DNA of 64,000 nucleotides from Casuarius casuarius (lineage: Eukaryota; Chordata; Aves; Casuariiformes; Casuariidae), in assembly GCA_003342895.1 (NCBI GenBank), contig PTFA01000362.1:652005-716004 (forward strand), written 5' to 3'. This document shows positions 11,501-22,345 of the stretch, in pieces. Both the position numbers and the translations under genes were made by a program. The notes beneath the pieces were generated by a model. The model made no database searches. It saw nothing but the letters and a program-made list of their open reading frames with translations, and was not told the origin of the DNA. Every line of letters begins with the position of its first letter. Position 1 is the stretch's first letter.

Positions 11501-14500
11501 TCTTATACTCCCAGTGTGTATTTGCCTAGATCCAGAAGTGAAAATGCAGTGTGATGGTAGTTTCTTTAAATCATGAGCCTGATGAAAAATCCACCCTTTT
11601 GATAAGGCATCCAGCAGAAGATGAATAAGTGTATTTGTGAAAGCCAGGTCTTTGCAACAGGATGATTTGGTCATGATAATAAATAGTCCCAACATGTCAA
11701 GAGAGTTCATCAAAATACTGCTTAATTCCTTAGCACTGTGTGGGGTCCAACAGCCTGCATTGTGTTGTGCAAGCTCATGAATTTAGCATTCGAAGTCCAA
11801 GTGGTTTTGTCCCCTTTGGTCAGGCTTATGAACTTCAAAAGTGTTGGCTCATGCAAGTGTGTGTTGCTATTAAAGTTTATCCCCAAAAGACATAAAAACA
11901 CATGATTGTTAAGAGTTGTATTAGCTTAAAGGTTGCTGGAAAAATAAACAGTATAAATTGAAGCCCTCTTATCAAAAACCTGTCTAGAAAGATGATTAGA
12001 TCTATATATAGGCTTATGACTTCTGTTTTGTTTAGCNTGGAATTCCCCTTTTTGGCATCTGATGACTGTGGGTTTTGGTCTTTTTCCAGCTTCTTTTACA
12101 GATAAGAAGCCATTTACAAACATATTGAAGGTATGATTATGGAATTAACTGTCCTTATCAATTCGCTTCTCCCTCCTATTTTGGTAGACACCTGCCATCC
12201 TTTTCTTCCCCCACCTTCATAATTAATATCTAGCCCATGGAGATCAGAATTTCTCGTCTCCATGTTATGTTACGTGTCTACAGAGTTCTTCATAACATGA
12301 TTTTCTCTGCATTCAAGTTCAGCATCCTTATATGTAGCACTGACAGTACAGGAATAAAGTAACCTTTGGTTAGCTTCCTACGTTCATATAGATGTCCTTG
12401 TCGTAGTCTCTTGGAACAATAAAGAATATGAAAGCAACAAATACNTGAACAGGAAAAAAAGTTTGACGAAAGCACTGTTCACAGGAACTGGGTCAGAATG
12501 TAATCTGAATGTGTCAGTACCGACTGCTTAACATTTTCCCTCCCCTTACCTGACTGTTACTCTCTCAGTTCCTGCTGCTTCCGAATGGTTTGTGTGGTAT
12601 TGCCATTTGTAGGTGGACATTTGTGGTGGTTGGGAGGACTATTCTCAGACTACGGAAACCTACAAATTTCTTTGTGATCCTTTAGGCTGAAAAGNATTAA
12701 ATGAAGTAAATGTTAATTGTGAAGGACTGTTTGGATGCTGTCCTGGGCTTTGTGCAAATCCTCAGCATCTCTCACATATGGTTAGTAAACAGCCTGATTG
12801 CCTACCAAGTCATTTAATGCCACACATATAATGGCTAGAGGAGAAATGACGTCCCCTCTCAGTGCTTTATTTAAGTTTGTAGAGTAGTATCATGTGGGGA
12901 AAAAGATGCAAAGACTGCCTGCTTTGCAGACTGCAGAGAGTCTTAGATTGAGCAGCCTTAGGACAAGGTATTTCTTACAGAGTTAATGCGACAAGCATCT
13001 GGAGAGCGAGTGCCTTCCATGTGCTAAGCATGAGTGATAACAAGTGATTTCTCTTTTGGGGGTATGGAAACTTTGCTTAAGGTAATGCTTGCTTAATTTA
13101 CTGGACTGTTGGCTCAGTGCTGTTTGCTCAGTGGGAAGGTTTCACTTCTGCACGGTCTGGGTTTTTCTTCGAGGAATCCTCATCAGATTCTCAATACCCT
13201 GGACTCCANCTAGCAGCTCAGATGAGATCATAGCATAAGGCATCAAGGCTTTGAAAATCTGAAGTACTTTGAAATCTCTACAGAGCAGGTGGTGCAGTTA
13301 CAAGAGGTGCTGTGCTCTTTACCTTTCTGGCCCTGGTGATATCCTATTTGAACTGAAAGGAATGCTGTCAAGTTTGAATTTTGTGCCCTTCCGAGTGTTT
13401 TGTAGTTGCAGATGCTGTTTTGGATTAACTTTAANAATTTCTTTGAACTTGATCCCTGCAGTAATGAATGGCTAAAACAAAAGCAGTTTCCACACTTAAT
13501 ATAGGGCCTAAAAATGGAGCATGTTGGGTTAACATATCTGACAGAAGAGCCCTTAAGGCTTGTGTTTGCTCTCANAAGAGAACATTAGACACCCACCAGC
13601 TTTTCAGCGTGTGTATGTACATATTCTTAGAAGTTCAACAATAAGCCTTTAAAATGCAGCTGGAATTAAAATGCTTATGAAAAAAATGCATTGCGTTTAC
13701 TCTCAGATGCAGAATTGAATCCTGAATAAATAGNGGAAAGACTAGAAAGGGGACAAAAATAGTTGGGATGGTTTAGCTTTGATTCTTGCCATACAGTGAT
13801 GCATTTCTCTGATCCTGCATGCAAATGTCAATATTCAGGTTTAAAACGCTTGTTACTTGTGTTTATGATTCTCTGAGATCTACCAGCCGAGTCTGTCGAG
13901 TCCCAGGAGTTAACAGGGTGAACCTCTNCGGGCTTTAGGTTTTATTGGTCTCAACTTTCTTTTTCTTTAGGTTGTTGATGCAGTCTTAACTCTAAGGAAT
14001 CTTTGACCATTTGCCTTAGAAATTTTATGTCCTTTCTGGCGTGGAGACTGTGTTTGTGGGTTGGGAGGTGGAAGTATGTATATATTTCTAAGCTTTATTT
14101 CCCAGACAATATATCCCTTGTTTGAAGAGCTTTCTGCTGAATACATGAGGTTTCGTTGGATAAGATTTTTGGTGATGAAGCTTGTTTCCTGATCTTTCCA
14201 CTCAAGGGAGATGATGTTTATTTTATAACTTCCAAATGGTTCATCAGGTTTGAATAAATCATGTCAAATAAACTCTTTCACTCATCTTCCAAATATGTTT
14301 TGTGTAGAGAGGGTAAAATAATTGTCTTTATAGTCTCACTTGATTGAGCTTTGAACTAGACGACGAACACGAAAGACACTGTTTCTACAGGAACCCTGAC
14401 AAAGCCATTTGCTCTCAGTGTGCATTTGAGGGAGTGAAAACTAAATACCTGAAGCTTGTCAAGAAACATGTTTGTCCTATATCTAGCAATTATAGCCCGA

Positions 14501-17500
14501 GTTGTGTTTTTATTTTTACAAAACATTGCTGTATTTTTTTGCATCAGATAGTGATAAGTGTTTGTGTGNTTATGCTCCATACTGGCAGTTTGAATCTTCT
14601 TAGCTCAATTAGATGACTCCTTGCCTAATCCTTGTTTTATAAATTATTTTTGAGATGCAGATTTGACATCTCTGTCTATGCAGCATTACAGTATCTTCAA
14701 AGACAAAGGAGTTTCACACCTGCCTGTGCTTCCCCTTGACGTGCAGACTCTCAAATCCTGGAACATGCCTTGGAGCCAGATACTCCAATTATATTCAAAC
14801 ACACCCTGCTAATTAAGCAGTGTTGTGACCTTCCTAGTAATTTAGTGTGCAAGCTTTGATTTCCCCCTTCCCCACCCCATATTTGGAGTTAAGTTTACGA
14901 GGTGTAGGGTAAGAGTGTGTTAACTCTTTGTTTTCTTGAGAAGACGATGATGATATGGCCCAAACCTAAGATGTCTCATTAGACAAGAATTTGGGTGAAA
15001 GAACTATTTAAAACTCTGATGAAAAACTTTTTATCTGTTTCTAGGGGTCCTGAAGACACCTGTTTTGAGTACGGTGTTTTCCCTGCTATTCTGAGCTTTC
15101 CACTCGACTATCCGCTAAGTCCTCCGAAGATGAGGTTCACGTGTGAGATGTTCCATCCAAACAGTAAGTTTGATTCAGCAGGATATTTGAGGGGGCGTGG
15201 GTTGCTTTTACACCATAAAGAAACAACTTTTGCAGCAGGACAGCTGGTATTGCTTACTAAGAGTGGTTCATTTCCTTTCAGACCTTGAGTATGCCATAGG
15301 AGTGTTTGGCCATCCAGCAGTTTTGCTCTGTCTTAGGGTCATGCTCTCTCTATCATGTTAGTCTTCATATATCTTTTGATCATAAACAGTCTAATAAAGA
15401 CCCCAGCAATGTGACTGCCTTTTCAGATCATTCCAGGAATACTAGAAACTATTGCAAAAATGGTCCAAACATAAATGTTTTGTACATGACATGAGATTTT
15501 GTAAAATGATAGAGTCAGGGTAGGCTCTTCTCTGTGTTCCTCTGTGACTGGTGTTAAGTAGTTCAGTGTTATTTTAACAAGTGAAAATCTGTTTGTGTTG
15601 ACTAAAGTTTGGATGCAGCTTTACTTAGCAGCATGGCTTTTTCCCATTAGATCAGGGGTTTAGTGACACCTCTGATGTGATCTTTCTGAAATACAGAGTG
15701 CTCTGTCCAAACAGCTGACAGATTTGTAGGCCNTTAAGATTTTATTGGCCTTTTCTCTGCAATTCCAGTGATGACAGTATCTCAACTGCATTATCTTAAG
15801 GCTTTTGAGTGGAAGAAATTAAAGTAACAATGAGTGTAGCTAACAAGTTTGAGCTTTGAACAGATAAAAACCCCTAGATCCCCCTTTACAACCCAGAGCT
15901 CTCTTTTCTGGCGTAGGCCTTGGCAGTGTTCTTTGTAAAATTGTTACTTATTGCATCTGTTAAATCCACACTGACTGTGTAAAGATTGTTTATCATCACC
16001 CAGATTTGATGGGCTAGAGCCATATATTAGGCTATTAGGTCTCTGCAGCCTACAAGCAATAAAAGGAAAATCCTGCCCTCTTGCCTNGTGTTTCCTTCCA
16101 AGCTGACATTCCTGCACTTGCATAACACAAATCTTCATCTCAGTTGGGAATCTATTTATTTCATCTGATTCCAAGGAATTTTGCACTTTCTTGAGGTTCC
16201 TCTGTTTTTCTCTTCTCAAAACACCACTGACACAGATTCTTGCCCATTTAATCCACGAACAAGCCCATCTTTCCGTTCTCCTCTGGGGGGCACATCTGCA
16301 CTGTTCAGTGTAGAACCGTGCAGAACTGCCCAAGGCAGTTTAGCATCACCTGTGTCGCTCTGATGTCTACAGCAGTGCAGCTTGGCACCTGGAAGTGGTG
16401 TGGCCACATCAGCACATTGCTTCAGCTGGGCTCTTTCACCCAAACTTCCTGGCAGTACCGATCTCCATGAGCAAATCCATGTGCATGCAATACTCTACTC
16501 TGCTTGTTCTGGGCTTGGCTGGAAGATCTCTGCTTGGAGCTGTGTTTTGTGAGCAGCTTGTGGCATCGGCAGGCAGGATGGGGTGCAGAGAAGCTCAAAC
16601 TGCCTGACTGTCATGTGTTACAGAGCGTCTCTACACCTGGGCGCTTCCTCCACAGAACTGGCTGGAACATATTGGATGTTCAGCTGTCAGCTGTTTAAAG
16701 TCCCATGACTCTAGGTTGAGTTAAGGTAAATTTGAGATCATCAAAAGTAGATGCTCAAACCTTTCTTCTCNGATGGGATTGAGGTGGTCTGGTCATACCC
16801 AGAAAGGCTGTAGAAATGGCAGCCATGCTGTGCTTTTTGCATTCCTTAAATGCTTACTCCATCTGTGAGAAATTGCAAGGAAATAGTTAAAAAAAAAAAA
16901 AACAAAAAAACCCCCCAAACTGCTATGCCTTCTTGCCTTTGCAGCATTTGTGCTATGCATAGGGGGAATCGAGACACCACAGAATTCTCTTCTCTTGCAA
17001 TAATATGGTTTCAATGGGTGCTTTGGCTAAGATAACTTCAAAGTAGCAATTAATGAAAAGTCTTGTGTTGGCATTTAGCAACAAAATGGGAGATGTGTAC
17101 TTCTTCCTGCGATCGGCCTTTTCTGTCTTATCTATGCTACTGTGATCCAACTGTTTTAAATGAGATACTGTGTAAAAACATTAGAGTAACTTACAGGTGA
17201 AATATCCTTACCAGTGTGTTCCTAACTTGCAGGGGGAAATGCTGATGCAGCATGTGCTGTTTTCATCTCTTCCAGCTATGGCTAGAGCAGCTCCAATCCC
17301 CAGCCTGGGGCTGCAGGAGGGGGTGTAAATATAATAAAAGTCTTTCAGAAAACTTACGTGTTCCCGACTTGTACAGACATTAGCTGGGTGAACGGAAGGA
17401 TCTGGAAACAAGCATAACCGCTTCCAGCGGTCATTTGCTTTTTTNTGTGTGTGTCTTCCTGGCAACNATACAAGTTTGGTCACCAGCGAAGCAGAAGCAG

Positions 17501-20499
17501 TGAAAGTACTAGGTAAAGTTGTAGTTGCTTGGGACACTGCTGAATTAGGCCACGTTGCTAAGGCAGCGTTTTGACCTCCGTTGTCTTTCAGTGCTGCCTC
17601 TTCGCGCTCTCTCTGGCCTCATTATCAAGTCAAAGGAGGCCTGTCCAGTGTGTGAGAAGACTTGCACTGATGCAGATGCTTTGCTGATGTTAAAGGTGGG
17701 AGGGGAAGACATCTGTCTCCTTAATTGATAGCTTACTTTTTTTCTGTGCACTTTAATGCAGCTGTGAGTTTTAAGCAAAAATGAAAAAGTGATGTGAACT
17801 CTCAGTAATGTTCAAATCGAAATCNGGTATTTGTAACATACCATTTTTCTCACCCTGCTGCAGCCGTGCGAGTTTGCTTGGTTCTTTTTATGAGCTCAAT
17901 CCAGTGAAAGACTCAAATGCGCATTCAGTGCTGTATGACTGTTACCCTTTGGTTTAAGCAGGACTACTCACCTACTTGGGGTTATATCTGTGCATAAATA
18001 ACTGGCTCGTTACACTAAGCGACATCTCTTACTTTTTTTCTCAAGGAACCTATCTCCAATATCAAGTGATTTGAGTGCTCCTGGCAGGCTTGTGTTGGGG
18101 AAGTATGACCCTAGTTTGTCGGAACTGCCTAAAGAAAGTTTTTGCTAGATTTTTTATCTTTCCAATTCTGTGTGCTCTTGCCTTTGGAAGAAGACATTTA
18201 AAACTGAATTTAACATCAGCCGGATGAAGACAGAGTCAGAACATTCATCTCTGCTATGGATCTGGAGTGGTCAAGTGTTTCCTTTGAATAACAGTCAATC
18301 CTTTCTTCTTGTGCAGTTTACCCAGATGGGAGAGTTTGCATCTCTATTCTCCATGCTCCTGGCGACGATCCCATGGGATATGAGAGCAGCGCTGAGAGGT
18401 GGAGTCCTGTGCAGAGCGTTGAAAAGATCCTGTTGTCAGTCGTTAGCATGCTGGCAGGTAAGGACCAGTGCTCTATTAGGAGTAACTCAGGTAGCAGTTC
18501 TTGAGGCATGGCTAGAGCTTCTCCTTTGTGTTTGATTTGTTAAGCAGACAAAAGATGCTTAAACTCTGCTCTGCAGCAATCAGAGTTCCTAAAGCCATAA
18601 TATTAATTAATTTATTAATACACCAATTCTCTGAAAATAATTGGAAAAAAATAACAAGACTGAATTAGTAAACAAGTGTTTCCAGGTTTGTGAGTGACTA
18701 CACTGCATTTCTTCAGCAGCGATTGAATACATGGTGATGGTCACGTGGTGGGTTCTGTGGCTCAGCTGGCTCTCTGCTCCTCTGCAAAATCTGTCCTCAG
18801 GCTTTATAGCTGCTGTGATGTCTTTTCAGCTCTTAGGTCTTTTAGAGCTTTTGATTACTGCCTCTGTTGGATTTAGCTTTAGCAGCTGGAAGGTTATCAG
18901 CTGGAACTGATCAGTATGGTTAATTGGAGTCCGTGACCCCTGTGATTCACAAACCAGCTCCCTCCATTTCTGTTTGTCGGTATACTAGGCTGGAAAATGT
19001 GCTCATTCTGCCATCTCTGATTTAGAGGAAGCCTTCTTGAGAAGAAGGGTGTGGTGAACAACTTTTTGAGTAACCTCTTAAAGGGCTTTCCCTAAATCCA
19101 GCAAGGATTCAGATCAGATCTGTCACATACATCTCCTTGAAACTTGGGTCTTTTTCCACATTCTTGATAGAGCCACTGAACTGCCTGAGGACAGAACCGT
19201 ATCCCTTATAATCAGTCTTGTGTGATAAAGGTTTAGATATCAGAAGCAGCAAAGTTGAACAAGAGAAAGCAACAGATTCCTATGTGTTGACTGTCAGCTC
19301 CAGAATAGTAAGCTACTACTGGGAGGCCACCCAAATGAACATCTGAGCACTTCATTAGGCTGCCCATGGCCTCCAAGAACTTGGTTTGTGGTACAACCTT
19401 ACCTAGACTTATTGGCTGGGGAGTCATCTGCACTCTTGTTCTCTGACTGTGCATCTTGATTTCCCATGGCTTTTGGAGGAACTAATCCAGAANGTGAATT
19501 GTCAGCTGCTTTCCAGCTGCTGACAAACTCTCAGCTCTGGCTCTGCGGATAGTGTAAGCCTGAGCATACCAAACTGAGTGACCTACCCATCTGTCCCCGC
19601 TGGTGCCTTTTAATGGCAGATTACCTGCATTGTGTCAAGAAAGACATGAGCCTACGAGGTCCACCATGAACTGGACTGTGGAGGATTCAGACTAGTGCGT
19701 GAAGCAAAATGGGTAGCGTATGCTCTATCTTAGTGACTTGTATAATCCTGTGACAGTTGTCCTGCTGTATGCTTCCGAGAGCCTGATAAGCCCCATGCCT
19801 CAGCTTACCTCTGTACAAAATGAAGTGTTTGAGGCATGGGGGCTTAATGCACTTCGCAAAGCACTCTGAAATCCTCAGATGAGAGATGTTGCGGAAATGA
19901 AAGGATTTTGTTTTTTCCATAGAACAAGCTATCCAAAAGAGTGACAGAGCCTGTTTGGGTGGCCTGGTGAGGGAGGGCTTTGTGTCTGGGAAGCTGCAGA
20001 AAGAGAAAAAATATTTTGCAGGGAGCAGTTTGCAGTTTTGAAAACCCTCACCGACACCACTGGCAACACATTGTGTTATTCCGTGTGTGTGCTGGGGCTC
20101 CGCTGCCGAGAGCATGAACAAAATAAAAGTCTTACTACTCTGCCACCTGTTTCTGACCTAAACTCTACCTTGCTGTCATATCCTCTTGTGATCAGTGAAA
20201 TAACAACTGTTTGGGGGAGCCAGCGCCTGAAACTGGATTTCCTTTAAGGGTGCTTCCATGATCCCAAGCAGAGGGAGTGTGGCAAAGCCATGGGAAAGTG
20301 GCTGTGCAGAGGCATTATTGAAAAAGCGAGAGGGTCCTGCTGAATTGCCTGCCTGCCCACCTGTCTTTCCATCTTTCTCGTTTCAGAGCCAAACGATGAA
20401 AGTGGAGCCAATGTAGATGCCTCCAAGATGTGGCGGGAAGACAGAGAACAATTTAACAAAATTGCCAAGCAGATTGTGCAGAAGTCACTTGGACTTTAA
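8551..20499 (+). CDS. UBE2G2: Ubiquitin-conjugating enzyme E2 G2, 5'-partial (exons 2-6)
   Basis: UBE2G2 is the E2 that works with ER-membrane ligases such as gp78/AMFR and HRD1 to build Lys48-linked ubiquitin chains in ER-associated degradation. The five exons encode residues 15-165 of an expected 165. Visible landmarks are the HPN motif (residues 79-81), the catalytic cysteine at 89 within GRVCISILH (codon 18337-18339), and the acidic insertion after it ([12 protein letters not shown]) typical of the G2/R1 class. The protein ends QIVQKSLGL. Every junction has GT-AG signals and keeps frame; the missing 43 coding bases exactly fit the known 14-residue first exon plus one base. As I recall the human protein, differences are few and conservative (for example Tyr for Phe at residue 51). 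No N falls in a coding exon. Identification is very secure. Confidence 0.97.
8676..8721 (+). CDS. UBE2G2: UBE2G2 coding exon 3 (46 nt)
   Basis: The acceptor is CCTTATAG and the donor GTGAGT. It encodes [15 protein letters not shown] and the first two bases of Met42, in the E2 beta-sheet core. Confidence 0.95.
8722..15044 (+). other. UBE2G2 intron 3
   Basis: This is 6.3 kb of AT-rich intronic sequence. It contains a short AAT trinucleotide run near 11.4 kb and a 9-bp palindromic forkhead-like pair near 10.94 kb. The open frame at 14344-14616 has no recognisable homology. I see no exon, RNA gene or intact mobile element. Confidence 0.8.
11393..11408. repeat. AAT trinucleotide microsatellite
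   Basis: About five consecutive AAT units lie in UBE2G2 intron 3. Confidence 0.7.
15045..15163 (+). CDS. UBE2G2: UBE2G2 coding exon 4 (119 nt)
   Basis: The acceptor is GTTTCTAG and the donor GTAAGT. It encodes from the last base of Met42 to the HPN motif (residues 79-81) plus one base of Ile82. It covers the conserved core including [14 protein letters not shown]. Confidence 0.97.
15164..18316 (+). other. UBE2G2 intron 4
   Basis: This is 3.15 kb of intron, moderately AT-rich, with a poly(A)-type run near 16.89 kb followed by a C run. No coding exon or intact mobile element is recognised. Confidence 0.8.
18317..18457 (+). CDS. UBE2G2: UBE2G2 coding exon 5 (141 nt), catalytic exon
   Basis: The acceptor is CTTGTGCAG and the donor GTAAGG. 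It encodes Ile82 to residue 128 plus one base, carrying the catalytic Cys89 (codon 18337-18339) and the acidic loop that distinguishes UBE2G2, UBE2G1 and UBE2R enzymes from other E2s. Confidence 0.97.
18458..20386 (+). other. UBE2G2 intron 5
   Basis: This is 1.9 kb of intron with nothing recognisable. The 18.7-19.5 kb part carries a few short open frames on both strands without homology that I know; it could be an old repeat remnant. Confidence 0.75.
20387..20499 (+). CDS. UBE2G2: UBE2G2 terminal coding exon 6
   Basis: The acceptor is CGTTTCAG. It encodes residues 129-165, from [16 protein letters not shown] to the C-terminal QIVQKSLGL, followed by TAA at 20497-20499. This C-terminal helical region is characteristic of UBE2G2. 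Confidence 0.97.
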
Positions 20500-22345
20500 G
20501 CTCCCAAAGAGACTGCAATGTTTTGTATTTCTCTCCACCTGAGAAAGAGCAGTGCTCAGTGCTGGTACCAAAAAGGCAAACTTTGCAAAACTATTGGCCT
20601 AGTTCTTCTTGTTCATCCTGTGTTTACCATCTTTTTTTCTGCTTCCACTGCTTCAGAGAAGCCTTTAGTTCACTCACTAAATTGTGTGGCAAAGGGATTT
20701 ATTAGGAAAAAATATGGGAGCAATTCTGTTTCAAAGGCTGTTTGTTGCTACCTCACTTCGTGGTATGGGAAGCTTGGAGACTTTGCAATCTAGAGCCNAC
20801 TTCAGTCAATCTGCTGTTCGAGAACAGAACTGTTTTAGATCATCTGCTGGAAGAAATAGTTTTACATTTGTATAGGCAACATTGCATCTGGAGCACCAGT
20901 AGATGGAAAATAATTCTACAGATTTTACAATGCTAGGAAAGTTAGAGATGGCATTTGCAGTCAGAACTGATTTGAAGAGTTAGATTAGCAAGAGAGGCTG
21001 TAAAACAAAGATATAATCAGAATGGTTTAGTGTAGAAAGGAATTCTGCACCGTGTAAATTTAAGAGAAGATCTAGATCGTTGTTGCCAGTGACTGGCTAG
21101 TGGTCTAGAGTAGGCTGGTATTCCCATATTACACTGTGAATCCATACTGAGCCTTTGAGTCAGTGTTTGCTTAGAAGTCCCCAAAGCTGCTGTATTATTC
21201 CATAAAGACACTCACTATAACCTTTGGTTGCAATTAGATGTGCAATATGCAAAGACTGGATTCTTAAACACTTTGGTCACGTCCACTGTGGGCTAGATCA
21301 TCTGCATCCTGAAAATCCAGTGAGAAAGTGTTCACACTTTTGGGAATCTCCACAGGATATTGAGAACATCTAGGCACTGATGACCTTTTTCAGGTGAATG
21401 GGCAAAGACTAGCTTGATGGATTTTAAATTAACCATAACACACTTTATGATGACGGCTCTTGCGTATGTAAATTGGAGTCGGAGAAAATCTCAATTCTGC
21501 TTTCTAGAGGATGAAAAGATGCACACGTAAAACTGCAGAATACTGAAGCCGACTTGTGGTGTGTACGATGGTGAAGTATACCAGCTGCAGTGATCAGTTT
21601 GCAAAACCGCTTTGGGGCCCCTGGTGACCTTTGTGCTTTGCAAGTGAATCTTTTGTCTGGGTCCAAATCTTCTCCCGTGTATTGCAAGCAGTGGCATGCA
21701 CGCTGATAGCACATGGAATCAAATTTTGTTGGCTACTTGAAACAGGCTAAATTTGAGAAGGGCTTTCTTTTTCAACGAAAAGCACGTGAAGGAGTTGTAC
21801 TGTGGAGAAAGCTTTACAGAGATGCTCGTGTGCATGTGCGCGTGTAGAACTTACCAGTATTTGGCTTGCTATCCATGCTGCATACTCACGTGCTGCAGAT
21901 CACAGTACACCATCTTTCAGTATCTCTGAAAAGTTTGTATTGCTCTAACTTGCTGAGTTTACCTCCGTGTGCAAGTAATTCTAGCTTTAGTGCAAGAGTC
22001 GGGGCAGGAGGACCCAACATAATTTGGGAGCAGAGAGATTATGAAATAGTATTGTACCTAACTAGTATTTCAAGGCCTTCAGGAAAATGTAGCATTTATG
22101 TGCAAACTGAGAGCATTTTTGAATTGGAATAGATGGTGCGTAGCTCATGGAAGTGCTACAGCCGCTTTTGGAAACAATGCTGGGAAAAGTCTGTATGCCA
22201 CATGGCTTATGATTGAATAAGCAAACATGGCAAAACTGGGCTCTTTTTAAGTGCGGAGTATTTTATTCATGTGTGCTCACTCATCCTTATTTTATGGTGG
22301 GATTTAGTGTGTATACTGAAAATAAAGAGATTATATTTTCTCCTT
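20500..22345 (+). other. UBE2G2 3' untranslated region
   Basis: The sequence from the stop codon to just past the first canonical AATAAA (22321) is about 1.8 kb, AT-rich, and has no coding homology. The 3' boundary is inferred from the poly(A) signal only. Confidence 0.7.
22321..22326 (+). terminator. UBE2G2 poly(A) signal
   Basis: This is the first canonical AATAAA after the UBE2G2 stop codon. Downstream come TTTTCTCCTTTCG and a longer T-rich stretch, fitting a cleavage and polyadenylation site. A further AATAAA at 24878-24883 could serve as a distal alternative. Confidence 0.7.

Noticed and set aside
14344..14616. 90-codon frame in UBE2G2 intron 3 with Cys pairs
   Set aside because: There is no family match, no acceptor/donor pair in frame and AT-rich intronic surroundings.
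18720..19460. Suspected retroelement fragment in UBE2G2 intron 5
   Set aside because: No reverse-transcriptase motif, terminal repeat or CR1-type 3' end could be identified by eye.
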